The notes under the pieces are model-generated. The model did not search any database and was not told the DNA's origin. It saw only the letters and a list, made by a program, of their open reading frames with translations. The translations under genes and the position numbers were made by a program. From an uncultured Mucispirillum sp. (GTDB lineage Bacteria; Chrysiogenota; Deferribacteres; Deferribacterales; Mucispirillaceae): 64,000 bases of DNA. The stretch lies in NCBI GenBank assembly GCA_944325215.1, contig CALUZC010000011.1:16543-80542 (forward strand), read 5' to 3'. This document shows, piece after piece, positions 29,822 to 38,284 of the stretch (positions are counted from its first letter, which is position 1; each line of letters opens with the position of its first letter).

Positions 29822-30271
29822 ATGGCATTAGACTCAATTGACGTGCAGATTTTAAATATGCTGATAGAAAATGGCAGAATATCATATACAGATATTGCCA
29901 AAGAAGTTGGCATGAAACCACCATCTGTTATTGACCGTATTAAAAAAATGGAGATGGACGGCTTAATATACGACTACACTGCCCGTGTAGATTACAGAAA
30001 AATGGGTTATGACATGGTTGCTTTCATTGGTGTTGTTATGGACAACCCTGTATATATTGATGATTCTGAAAATATTTTTAAAAATATTGATGAAGATATT
30101 GTAGAATGTTACCACGTTACAGGTGATTTTACATTATTATTAAAAGTAATAACAAAAAATACAAATACATTAGCAGGTATAATCCGTAAATTGAGAGAGT
30201 TACCGGGTGTTGCAAGTACAAATACTATATTAGTATTTTCTACAATGATTAATAGAGTTCATAAGGTGTAA
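29822..30271 (+). CDS. Lrp/AsnC-family transcriptional regulator
   Basis: The 149-residue protein has an N-terminal winged helix-turn-helix (LDSIDVQILNMLIENGRISY...IAKEVGMKPPSVIDRIKKME) and a C-terminal RAM/AsnC ligand-binding domain (ECYHVTGDFTLLLKV near 98-112). This is the standard Lrp/AsnC layout; such proteins form octamers and sense amino acids or related metabolites. The ATG at 29822 is chosen because GAGGTG lies just upstream; an in-frame GTG four codons earlier overlaps that site. The gene starts a plus-strand unit, followed after 6 bases by a glycosyltransferase. The ligand is unknown. Confidence 0.88.
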   Translation: MALDSIDVQILNMLIENGRISYTDIAKEVGMKPPSVIDRIKKMEMDGLIYDYTARVDYRKMGYDMVAFIGVVMDNPVYIDDSENIFKNIDEDIVECYHVTGDFTLLLKVITKNTNTLAGIIRKLRELPGVASTNTILVFSTMINRVHKV

Positions 30272-30277
30272 GTTTTT

Positions 30278-31048
30278 GTGAGTGATATTTCTGTTATTAT
30301 ACCAGTATATAATAGAGATAGTTCTTTAAAAGATGCAGTAGAAAGCGTATTATTACAAACATATAAGCCATCGGAAATAATAGTTATTGACGATGGCTCT
30401 TTTTTTTCTGCAAAAGAGATTTTAAAAAATTATTTAAATCATGTTAAAATTATTAACCATTTAAGCAATACAGGTGTTAGTTCTGCACGTAATACTGGCA
30501 TAATAAACAGCAGCACAAAATATATTGCTTTTCTTGATTCCGATGATATTTTCCTGCCTAATAAACTAGAGATGCAGCTTAAATTTATGAAAGATAATGG
30601 TTATAAAATAAGCCATACAAATGAGTTTTGGTATAGAATTGATAAATGGGTAAATCAAGTAAAATCAAGCCAAAGATATGGTGGTAATATTTTTGAAAAG
30701 ATTTTAGATAAATGTAGAATAAGCCCATCATCGTTAATGGTGGAAAAGAAAATATTTGAAAAAACAGGGCTTTTTAATACATATCTTAAAGTATGTGAAG
30801 ATTATGATATATCATTAAGGTTTGCATTATTTTATAATATTGGTTATTTAGATAGAAAATTAATTATAAAACGTGCTGTTGAAGAGAACAGTTTAAGTGC
30901 ATCTATTAAGCATATCGAATACATAAGGTATAATATACTAAAAAATTTTTATGATATTTATAAAGAAAAATTAAGTGAAGAACAAAGCAATGCAGTTATT
31001 AAGGAAATTGATAGAAAATCACAAATAATTAAGCCATCATACAGGTAA
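30278..31048 (+). CDS. Family 2 glycosyltransferase
   Basis: The 256-residue protein begins with the GT2 nucleotide-sugar-binding pattern ISVIIPVYNRDSSLKDAVES and has VIDDGS near 37-42, GVSSARNTGI near 66-75 and the metal-binding FLDSDD near 85-90. It has no membrane segments. It starts with GTG, 6 bases after the Lrp-family gene, and is distant from the glycan locus at 48.6-63.6 kb, so its acceptor may be separate (lipooligosaccharide or protein glycan). It is shorter than typical GT2 proteins, but the catalytic core is complete. Confidence 0.85.
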   Translation: MSDISVIIPVYNRDSSLKDAVESVLLQTYKPSEIIVIDDGSFFSAKEILKNYLNHVKIINHLSNTGVSSARNTGIINSSTKYIAFLDSDDIFLPNKLEMQLKFMKDNGYKISHTNEFWYRIDKWVNQVKSSQRYGGNIFEKILDKCRISPSSLMVEKKIFEKTGLFNTYLKVCEDYDISLRFALFYNIGYLDRKLIIKRAVEENSLSASIKHIEYIRYNILKNFYDIYKEKLSEEQSNAVIKEIDRKSQIIKPSYR

Positions 31049-31214
31049 AACTCTTCATAACTTTTCTAAAACGTATATTCAAAATATTGACACTCTAAAA
31101 ACATATGTAATATTAATGGAGATATTATAATTAATAATTGAAGTTATAAATATTATTGTGATAAGGTATAAAAATTTTAATTCAACAAAATCATATGCAG
31201 GAGAATTACAGCTT

Positions 31215-34058
31215 ATGAAAATCGTTAAACTATTTTGTTCAGTATATGTAACAGTAGCACTTCTTGCACTTTATGGAATATTATGTGCAGTAGCTACATT
31301 TATTGAAGCAGATGCAGCATATGGCACCAGTGCTGCTCAAGATTTAATATACAGAACAGCTTTTTTTAATATTGTCCATTTTCTATTACTTTTAAATTTA
31401 ATAGGTGTATTTGTAATAAGAAAATTTTGGAAAACTAAAAAATATTACAGTATGATTCTTCATATATCATTTATAGTAATATTAATAGGTGCAGCAATTA
31501 CAAGATTTTATGGTTTTGAAGGTCTTATGCATATAAGGGAGGGTAGTTCAGTAGACAGTATTTCCACATTAGATGAATATATTAATATTGGAGCAGTTGT
31601 TGATGGCGAATTTTACAGCTATAAATTTCCAGTTAGATTTAACAGTGTTACACAAACTCGTTTTAATGAAGTAATACCATTTCATGGAAAAAATTTAGTT
31701 GTTAAATTTAATGGATACCAAAAAGGTGATATGAATACTTTTGATGTAATAAATATTACAGTATCATATGATGGAGAAACTTCCAGACTAACTTTACCAC
31801 AAAGCTATCTTGATGCACAAATTGGTGATGCAGTAAGATTAGGTGGTATAGATTTTCAATTTATATGGGGGCCTGCTCAGCTTAGTGTGCCATTTAAAAT
31901 TAATTTAGATGATTTTATATTGACAAGATATCCAGGTTCTGAAAGCCCATCATCATATAAATCAAAAATTACAGTTACAAACTATGAAGATAACTCTAAT
32001 TTTTCATATGAAATATTTATGAATAATGTGCTTGATTATAAAGGTTACAGGTTTTTTCAGTCATCATATGATACAGATGAGAAAGGAACGATTTTAAGTG
32101 TTAATAAAGACCCTGGTAAAATTCCAACATATATTGGTTACTTTTTATTAACAGTAGGCTTTTTATGGAGCTTTTTTGGTAAACACAGTAGAATATGGCA
32201 GTTAAGCAATTATTTGAAAAAGCAAAATTTATATGCTTTATTAATTGGTATTTCTTCTGTATTTTTCATGCTTGCTGGTAATGCTTATGCTCAAGAAAAT
32301 ACAGGAAACCAAAACGGTTATCAAGGTAATGTATTTGTATATCATGAAAAAAGAACACCAGAAGAAATAGAGGCATTAAATAAAAAAGAAATCGATGCAT
32401 TATCATCAAATATAAGCAAAAATATGAAAGACCATTCTAAAAAGCTTGCAAAAATATTAGTCCAAGATTATCAGGGCAGGATTAAGCCTTTAGATACATT
32501 AGCATTAGATATTCTTCACAAGCTTATAAGAAAAGAAAGTTATAATGGTATGAACCATGTGGAAATATTTTTAGGTATGATGTTATACCGTGATACTTTT
32601 GAGAAAATGAAAATGTTTCCTATAAAAACAAAAGAATTAAAAAAGCTTTTAGGAATAGAACCTGATGAAGAATATGTTGCATTTAAAGATGTATTTAATG
32701 CAGAAGGTAAATATAAATTAAGTGATGCAGTTAGTAATGCTAATAAAGTAAGCCCATATAACAGAAATAAGTTTGAAAAAGAGCTTATTAAATTTAATGA
32801 ACAGATGAATATTGCTTATACAGTATATAATGCACAAATGTTTTTAATAATACCAGATATTACAGGTAAAACAACTGGTTTTTTAACACCAGATGAGGCA
32901 GTTCATACTTTTGATGCACAAAACTCTAATGAAATAAAAAATATTCTGCAAAATTACTTAAATAGCGTAAGAGATGGCATAGCAAATAATAACTGGGCAG
33001 AGGCAGATAAAAACCTTGATTTATTAGTTCAGTATCAAAAAATACACGGTGCAAAAATACTACCATCTGATACTAAAGTTAGTGTAGAAATATTTATGAA
33101 CTCTTTTAATCCATTTAAAAATTTAACATTAGTTTATATTTTACTTGGTATTATTTTATTTGGTTTTGTAATAACAGCCATCTTACAAAACAAACCTGTT
33201 AATAAAACAGCAGGAAAAGTAATTATTATATTATCTATTATAGCAGTAGCACTGCATACACTTGGTTTGATATTAAGGTGGTATATAGCAGGTTATGCTC
33301 CATGGAGTAATGCTTATGAATCAATGATATATATCGCATGGGCAGGTGCAGCAGCAGGTCTTATTTTCTTTAGAAAATCGCTTCTTGCAATTGCAGGCAC
33401 TAATTTTGTTGCAGGTATAACTTTATTTGTGGCAAATTTAGGTTTTATGGACCCACAGATTGGAACTTTAGTGCCAGTGCTTAAATCATACTGGTTAAAT
33501 ATACACGTATCAGTTATTACAGCAAGTTACAGCTTTTTTGGTTTATCATTTGTGCTTGGTGTAGTTGTAATGATATTATTTATTTTACGCAGTGATGAAA
33601 GAAAACATATTGACCAAAGTATTTTAAATGTTAATGCTATTAATGAGATTAGCTTAATTTTAGGTTTAGGCTTACTTACTGTTGGAACATTTTTAGGTGG
33701 CGTTTGGGCAAATGAAAGCTGGGGGCGTTACTGGGGCTGGGACCCAAAAGAAACCTGGTCATTAATCACTATTATAGCATATACTATTGTTCTGCATTTA
33801 AGGTTAATTAAACCTTTAAATAAACCATATATTTTTACAGTAGCTACAACACTTGGGTTTTATACAGTATTAATGACATATTTTGGTGTAAATTTTTATT
33901 TAAGTGGTAAGCATTCATATGCATCAGGCGAGCCAGTACCTATTCCAACATTCTTATATGTAATGGTTGGGCTGCATATATTATTAATTGTTCTTTCTTA
34001 TAGAAAAAGAAATATTGAAAATGCTTCTCTTAGTGAGAAAGAAGAAAATCAAAATTGA
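31215..34058 (+). CDS. ccsBA: Fused ResB-CcsA (CcsBA) cytochrome c synthetase
   Basis: System II cytochrome c maturation attaches heme to c-type cytochromes in the periplasm; here the ResB (CcsB) and CcsA proteins are fused. The N-terminal half has ResB-type membrane helices and a large periplasmic domain. The C-terminal half is a multi-helix CcsA with the heme-handling WWD motif WGRYWGWDPKETW and flanking histidines. From the ATG at 31215 (MKIVKLFCSVYVTVALL), preceded by GGAG, the product is 947 residues. A GTG at 31158 would add 19 residues that relatives lack. A terminator follows at 34079. Its presence implies multiheme or other c-type cytochromes. Confidence 0.93.
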   Translation: MKIVKLFCSVYVTVALLALYGILCAVATFIEADAAYGTSAAQDLIYRTAFFNIVHFLLLLNLIGVFVIRKFWKTKKYYSMILHISFIVILIGAAITRFYGFEGLMHIREGSSVDSISTLDEYINIGAVVDGEFYSYKFPVRFNSVTQTRFNEVIPFHGKNLVVKFNGYQKGDMNTFDVINITVSYDGETSRLTLPQSYLDAQIGDAVRLGGIDFQFIWGPAQLSVPFKINLDDFILTRYPGSESPSSYKSKITVTNYEDNSNFSYEIFMNNVLDYKGYRFFQSSYDTDEKGTILSVNKDPGKIPTYIGYFLLTVGFLWSFFGKHSRIWQLSNYLKKQNLYALLIGISSVFFMLAGNAYAQENTGNQNGYQGNVFVYHEKRTPEEIEALNKKEIDALSSNISKNMKDHSKKLAKILVQDYQGRIKPLDTLALDILHKLIRKESYNGMNHVEIFLGMMLYRDTFEKMKMFPIKTKELKKLLGIEPDEEYVAFKDVFNAEGKYKLSDAVSNANKVSPYNRNKFEKELIKFNEQMNIAYTVYNAQMFLIIPDITGKTTGFLTPDEAVHTFDAQNSNEIKNILQNYLNSVRDGIANNNWAEADKNLDLLVQYQKIHGAKILPSDTKVSVEIFMNSFNPFKNLTLVYILLGIILFGFVITAILQNKPVNKTAGKVIIILSIIAVALHTLGLILRWYIAGYAPWSNAYESMIYIAWAGAAAGLIFFRKSLLAIAGTNFVAGITLFVANLGFMDPQIGTLVPVLKSYWLNIHVSVITASYSFFGLSFVLGVVVMILFILRSDERKHIDQSILNVNAINEISLILGLGLLTVGTFLGGVWANESWGRYWGWDPKETWSLITIIAYTIVLHLRLIKPLNKPYIFTVATTLGFYTVLMTYFGVNFYLSGKHSYASGEPVPIPTFLYVMVGLHILLIVLSYRKRNIENASLSEKEENQN

Positions 34059-34078
34059 TAAGTAAGCTATAATAAATT

Positions 34079-34109
34079 ACCCTGTCTAAAAAATTAGGCA
34101 GGGTTTTTT
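34079..34109 (+). terminator. Rho-independent terminator after ccsBA
   Basis: CCCTGTCTAA and TTAGGCAGGG form a ten-pair stem (one T-G pair) with an AAAA loop, followed by TTTTTT. It ends the plus-strand transcript 20 bases after the ccsBA stop. Confidence 0.88.
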
Positions 34110-34286
34110 GAAATTAAATTGAAAAATATAAATTAATTAAAAAAGAAAATCAATAAATTTAGCTAATAATATATAAATATATCATATTAATAGAATATAA
34201 TACTAATATAATATTAATATAATGATAGATGAAATAATAAATAGAAGTAAAAAAATATATTATATATTAGAAAAGTAGGAAAATAT

Positions 34287-34811
34287 CTATTCTTCTGTAA
34301 TTTTATAATCACCACTACTTATTCTTTTTTTAATATGTTTTTTGATAGTTTCTCTTTTAGTATTTGGCAGCCTGTCGATAAAGAGAGTGCCTTCTAAATG
34401 GTCAGACTCATGCTGCAGTATACGAGAAAGCCTGTCAGTTGCTTCTATTACTTTTTCATTACCATATCTGTCTTGATATTTAACTTTTACTTTCATATAT
34501 CTTTTTACAAAAGCATATTCTCCGGGAATAGAAAGGCAGCCTTCTTCTTCTAATATTTCCCCTTCTTTTTCAATAAATTCAGGGTTTATTATTTCCATAG
34601 GGTTATTTTTGTTAGGTTCTGGTAAATCATCAAGAACAAAAAGCCTTAGAGAAAGCCCAACTTGTGGAGCTGCTAACCCAATCCCCTTTGCTTCATACAT
34701 AGTTTCAAGCATATTATCTAAAAGTGTATGAAGTTCTTCATTAAACTCTGTAACAGGTTTTGCCTTTTGGCGTAATATTTCATTTGGAAAAGTTTTTATT
34801 TCTAGTATCAT
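34287..34811 (-). CDS. def: Peptide deformylase
   Basis: Def removes the N-formyl group from nascent proteins. The 174-residue metalloenzyme has all three motifs: GIGLAAPQVG near 43-52, EEGCLSIPG near 88-96 with the metal-ligand cysteine, and the zinc/iron site QHESDHLEG near 133-141. It follows the dciA-like gene by 4 bases, in the leftward operon obg - dciA-like - def. Confidence 0.96.
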   Translation of the reverse strand: MILEIKTFPNEILRQKAKPVTEFNEELHTLLDNMLETMYEAKGIGLAAPQVGLSLRLFVLDDLPEPNKNNPMEIINPEFIEKEGEILEEEGCLSIPGEYAFVKRYMKVKVKYQDRYGNEKVIEATDRLSRILQHESDHLEGTLFIDRLPNTKRETIKKHIKKRISSGDYKITEE

Positions 34812-34815
34812 ATGT

Positions 34816-35262
34816 TTACCCTTTTAATATCCAGATATCAAAATTATTTTGGTGAAAAAAATTTGTAAGAAACTCTTTAAAATATTCACCTAAAACTTTA
34901 TTATCAAACCTTTGAGCATAGTTATTAATATAGCTTTCTGCTCGTTTAGATATATTATAGTTAATAATATTATTTTTATCAAGTTTTTCATACTTAGGAT
35001 AGAATTTAAAAATAATTTTATTAACTTCAAAGCCATTGCTTTTCAAAAGTTCTATAAACTCATGCTCCATATAAAGCATTTCACTATACCATATATCATC
35101 ATGAACAGATACAGTAAGGATTTTTTTTAACGGATTAAAATCATAAGGTGTGGTAACCTTTTTAATATCATCAATAACAGAAGAATACCATATTTTATAA
35201 ATAAGCTTCATTTGAGCAACGGCTGTATTATTACTATTAAGTATCTGGTTGATTTTCTTCAT
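34816..35262 (-). CDS. DUF721 / DciA-like protein (putative replicative helicase loader)
   Basis: The 148-residue protein has the DUF721 pattern: a leading helix, an IWYSSVIDDIKKVTTPYDF segment resembling the W-x-x-x-x-G-x-x-I-A-x-H-T-x-P block, then a hydrophobic core (KKILTVSVHDDIWYSEMLYMEHEFIELL written across about 46-73), and V-x-x-I-x-F near 82-87. In bacteria lacking DnaC/DnaI, DUF721 proteins (DciA) load the replicative helicase DnaB. No dnaC is seen in this window. It overlaps the end of obg by 26 bases. Similarity is at the pattern level only, so the role is tentative. Confidence 0.55.
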   Translation of the reverse strand: MKKINQILNSNNTAVAQMKLIYKIWYSSVIDDIKKVTTPYDFNPLKKILTVSVHDDIWYSEMLYMEHEFIELLKSNGFEVNKIIFKFYPKYEKLDKNNIINYNISKRAESYINNYAQRFDNKVLGEYFKEFLTNFFHQNNFDIWILKG

Positions 35263-36262
35263 ATTCTGCTCTATATTCTTTTACCTTTTGTGCAATGTAG
35301 TCAATTAATTCACTTGTTCCATTATGGCTTATAGAAGAAATTTTAAAAAGAGTAAGATTATTTTTTATTACATATTCTTCAAATTCTTTTAAGTTTTCTT
35401 CATTACAAGAGTCTATTTTTGTAGCAGTAACAATTTCCATTCTATTTTCAAGCCCACTGTTATAAAGGGTTAATTCTTTTCTAATAGTTTCATAGCGTTT
35501 AATCATAGATTCTTCACTTGATGAGTCTATAAAGTGCAATAAAATGGAAGTTCTTTCAATATGGCGTAAAAATTGATGTCCAAGCCCTGAACCTGTGTGA
35601 GCATCTTCAATAAGACCTGGCATATCAGCAATAACAAAGCTGCCACCATGCCCATCTTTTACTACACCTAGATTTGGTGTTAGTGTAGTAAATGGATAAT
35701 CTGCTATTTTTGGTTTAGCAGCAGATACAACAGATATAAATGTAGATTTTCCTGCATTAGGAAATCCGATTATACCAACATCAGCTAAAAGTTTTAACTC
35801 CAGTTCTACTTCTAACTCTTCACCATCTTTACCATCTTCTGCATATCTTGGTGCACGCTGTTCTGGAGTTGCAAAGCACATGTTACCTCTGCCACCTCTG
35901 CCACCACGAGCCACAAGAATTTTTTCATCATGGTGAATAATATCTGCAATAATATCGCCAGTTTCTTTATTTTTAATAATAGTTCCTAGTGGCACAGGAA
36001 GAATTAAGTCATCACCAGCTTTACCGTGCATATCACTGCCTTTTCCTTTTTCACCATCTTCTGCTTTATATATTGATTTATAGCGAAAATCCATAAGAGT
36101 ATGGCGAGCTTTATCACCTATAAAGTAAATATTAGCACCGTTACCACCATTGCCACCATTGGGTCCGCCTTTAGGAACATATTTTTCTCTGCGAAAACTA
36201 ATGCAGCCATCACCACCTTTGCCTGCTTTTAGTTTTATTGTTGCTGTATCTATAAATTTCAT
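35237..36262 (-). CDS. obg: GTPase Obg (CgtA)
   Basis: Obg is an essential GTPase acting in 50S ribosome assembly and stress control. The 341-residue protein has the glycine-rich OBG fold (KAGKGGDGCISFRREKYVPK and GPNGGNGGNGAN), then the G domain with Walker A GFPNAGKST, DMPGLIEDAHTG and the ATKID guanine-specificity motif. A terminator lies between rpmA and obg, so obg may have its own promoter or depend on readthrough. Gene order rplU-rpmA-obg is the common bacterial arrangement. Confidence 0.96.
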   Translation of the reverse strand: MKFIDTATIKLKAGKGGDGCISFRREKYVPKGGPNGGNGGNGANIYFIGDKARHTLMDFRYKSIYKAEDGEKGKGSDMHGKAGDDLILPVPLGTIIKNKETGDIIADIIHHDEKILVARGGRGGRGNMCFATPEQRAPRYAEDGKDGEELEVELELKLLADVGIIGFPNAGKSTFISVVSAAKPKIADYPFTTLTPNLGVVKDGHGGSFVIADMPGLIEDAHTGSGLGHQFLRHIERTSILLHFIDSSSEESMIKRYETIRKELTLYNSGLENRMEIVTATKIDSCNEENLKEFEEYVIKNNLTLFKISSISHNGTSELIDYIAQKVKEYRAEYEENQPDT

Positions 36263-36282
36263 TAACCTTACTCAAAAGATAT

Positions 36283-36312
36283 AAAAAAAGCCGGTATTTT
36301 ATAACCGGCTTA
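36283..36312 (-). terminator. Rho-independent terminator between rpmA and obg
   Basis: On the minus strand AAGCCGGT and ACCGGCTT form an eight-pair stem around TATAAAAT, followed by a run of T. It lies 22 bases after the rpmA stop and separates the ribosomal-protein transcript from obg. Confidence 0.88.
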
Positions 36313-36334
36313 ATATTCATTTTATTATTAATAA

Positions 36335-36598
36335 TTAAGATGCTTTTTCAGCTTCAATAGTAACAAAATGGCCAAGTCTGCCTTTATCTACAAACTTAAC
36401 ATAGCCAGGAATAAGAGCAAATAATGTATCATCTTTACCTATACCTACGCCTTCGCCTGGTTTATACTTTGTTCCACGTTGACGAATAATAATATTACCA
36501 GCCTTAACTAACTCGCCACCAAATTTTTTAACGCCAAGTCTTTTGGAATGGCTGTCCCTACCGTTTCTTGAACTACCGCCTGCTTTCTTGTGAGCCAT
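36335..36598 (-). CDS. rpmA: 50S ribosomal protein L27
   Basis: The 87-residue protein begins [16 protein letters not shown] and contains [31 protein letters not shown] and [12 protein letters not shown], the complete L27 pattern. L27 reaches toward the peptidyl-transferase centre. It follows rplU by 9 bases, as in most bacteria. The N-terminus has no cleavable extension of the Firmicutes kind. Confidence 0.97.
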   Translation of the reverse strand: MAHKKAGGSSRNGRDSHSKRLGVKKFGGELVKAGNIIIRQRGTKYKPGEGVGIGKDDTLFALIPGYVKFVDKGRLGHFVTIEAEKAS

Positions 36599-36607
36599 GG
36601 TTATCTC

Positions 36608-36919
36608 CTATCCGTTAATTTTAACAACTTGTACTTTAGTAAACATTTGTCTGTGACCTTGGCGTTTACGATAGTCTTTTCTTCTTTTCTTTTTGAAAAT
36701 ATAAACGCGGTCAGCTTTACCGTGCTCAAGCACTTTAACTTCTACTGAAGCCCCTTTAATAAAAGGCGAACCTGCAGTTTGCTTGTTATCACCTGAAATA
36801 AAAAGAACTTCTTCAATTTTGTATGTGGCGTCTTTTTCAGCTTCAATTTTTTCAACATTAAAAGTATCGCCTTCTTTTACGGTGTATTGTTTACCACCAG
36901 TTTTAATTACTGCGAACAT
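36608..36919 (-). CDS. rplU: 50S ribosomal protein L21
   Basis: The 103-residue protein runs MFAVIKTGGKQYTVKEGD to the C-terminal RKDYRKRQGHRQMFTKVQV, the full L21 sequence pattern. I place the start at 36919, directly after GTGGAGGTTCTGC. An in-frame extension to 36979 would put the start inside the promoter and add 20 unrelated residues. A strong promoter lies at 36951..36979. Confidence 0.96.
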   Translation of the reverse strand: MFAVIKTGGKQYTVKEGDTFNVEKIEAEKDATYKIEEVLFISGDNKQTAGSPFIKGASVEVKVLEHGKADRVYIFKKKRRKDYRKRQGHRQMFTKVQVVKING

Positions 36920-36950
36920 GCAGAACCTCCACCTATTATTAAGGAAAGAT

Positions 36951-36979
36951 AATCTAAACCAAAAAAAAACTACTGTCAA
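36951..36979 (-). promoter_or_regulatory. Sigma-70-type promoter for rplU-rpmA
   Basis: Read on the minus strand, TTGACA (36974..36979) and TAGATT (36951..36956) are separated by exactly 17 bases, with a T-run in the spacer. This fits a strong promoter for the ribosomal-protein operon. Confidence 0.75.
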
Positions 36980-36988
36980 GCATTAATT

Positions 36989-38182
36989 TTAGTTTTCCTG
37001 TAATTTTTCTACACCAATACCTTTTAGTGTAATTTCTCTTCTTTCTCCTGTATTACTCATTACAATCACTTTCTTTGAAAATTCTTCATTTCTATCTGGT
37101 GCAAAAGTAAACCCTAAATAACATGACTGACCTTTTTTTAGAAGAAAATTAGTTTCATCACTATTTGTAATACAAGAAGATATATTAGTATCGTTTAACA
37201 CAACAAGTCTAAAATTATTTTCTTTACTTTCAGATAATATAGAATATCTTTGGTCTGTATCACTGGAATTAAGTATAAGTATTTTTTGAACATTACCACC
37301 AAAATAAACTGTACCAAAATCAAGAACATCTGAAGCACCACCATAAAGCAGGTATTCTTTTGCACCTGAAAGTATACGTTTGTTAAAAATTAATTTAGAA
37401 GTAAAATCCCCAGCTGATGCTGGTTTAAAGCTTATAACAATACCACATGGTTCTTTTTCAGGTTCTATTATAGTATTATTTTTTATTTTACATGTGGTTA
37501 AATTTTTATCAATTTCAAAAGATTTATCACCTTCTAAAGAAAATGTAAGTGGCTGTTTACTTTCAGGGTTTTTTAAAATTTTAATATATGCATATTCATC
37601 ACTTTTTACACCAGCTGTTTCTCCATTCCATTTAATAGAATATTCAGCACGTTTGTTATCTGAATTTTCTCCGCTATTATCTGTATAGTATAAAACTGTA
37701 AAATCAGGCATATGTATACCTTTGCCCTTGATTTCATATTTTGTGGTAGCATATATTTCAGTAGTATTGCTTTGCCTGGCAGTTATTACCATTTCTTCAT
37801 TATAATCTTTTACTTCTGTAGGGGAGAAAGTAATATGAAGCCTGCATTTTTGATTTGCAGGCAGACTAAATAAAGTCTCTCCATAATGTTGGATACAAGA
37901 ATCTTTTGTAATGCTTGAAAAAAATTCTTTTGTATCATCATCATAAACATCATCTGTTAATGGTGTGATTTTTATATCACTTGTCTGCATAGAAGGGTGT
38001 GCAGTAAAAGCAATACTATATTCCATTGTATTTTCTGTATTATTTTGTATATTTATAACTTTACTAATAGTATTTGTTCTATCTTTATTAAAAAATGAAT
38101 TACCAAAATTTATTGTTTCTGCATTTACTGCATTAATCATAACAGAGCAAAAAAGTAAAGTTAATATGATTTTATAATGCAT
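36989..38182 (-). CDS. Secreted protein with Ig-like (ASPM/Hydin, choice-of-anchor D-type) repeats
   Basis: The 397-residue protein has a signal peptide ending near VNAE (residue 21). It then carries three repeats of an Ig-like beta-sandwich, each ending in the pattern C-x-L/I-x-I-x-F-x-P (CRLHITFSPTE near 113-123, CGIVISFKP near 246-254, CYLGFTFAPD near 355-364), with the opening INFGNSFF or LDFGTVYF. This matches ASPM/SPD-2/Hydin or choice-of-anchor D domains found in extracellular proteins. Two sites match the bacterial N-glycosylation sequon D/E-x-N-x-S/T: DKNLT (Asn227) and DTNIS (Asn333). The neighbouring gene encodes a PglB-type transferase. Function unknown. Confidence 0.7.
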   Translation of the reverse strand: MHYKIILTLLFCSVMINAVNAETINFGNSFFNKDRTNTISKVINIQNNTENTMEYSIAFTAHPSMQTSDIKITPLTDDVYDDDTKEFFSSITKDSCIQHYGETLFSLPANQKCRLHITFSPTEVKDYNEEMVITARQSNTTEIYATTKYEIKGKGIHMPDFTVLYYTDNSGENSDNKRAEYSIKWNGETAGVKSDEYAYIKILKNPESKQPLTFSLEGDKSFEIDKNLTTCKIKNNTIIEPEKEPCGIVISFKPASAGDFTSKLIFNKRILSGAKEYLLYGGASDVLDFGTVYFGGNVQKILILNSSDTDQRYSILSESKENNFRLVVLNDTNISSCITNSDETNFLLKKGQSCYLGFTFAPDRNEEFSKKVIVMSNTGERREITLKGIGVEKLQEN

Positions 38183-38284
38183 ATAATCTCCTAAACAATG
38201 AGTATCCCTTTAATATAGCATTTTTTTTATGATTATGAAAGCATAATATTTTATTTTAATAAAAACCATTTATTTATCAAAAAT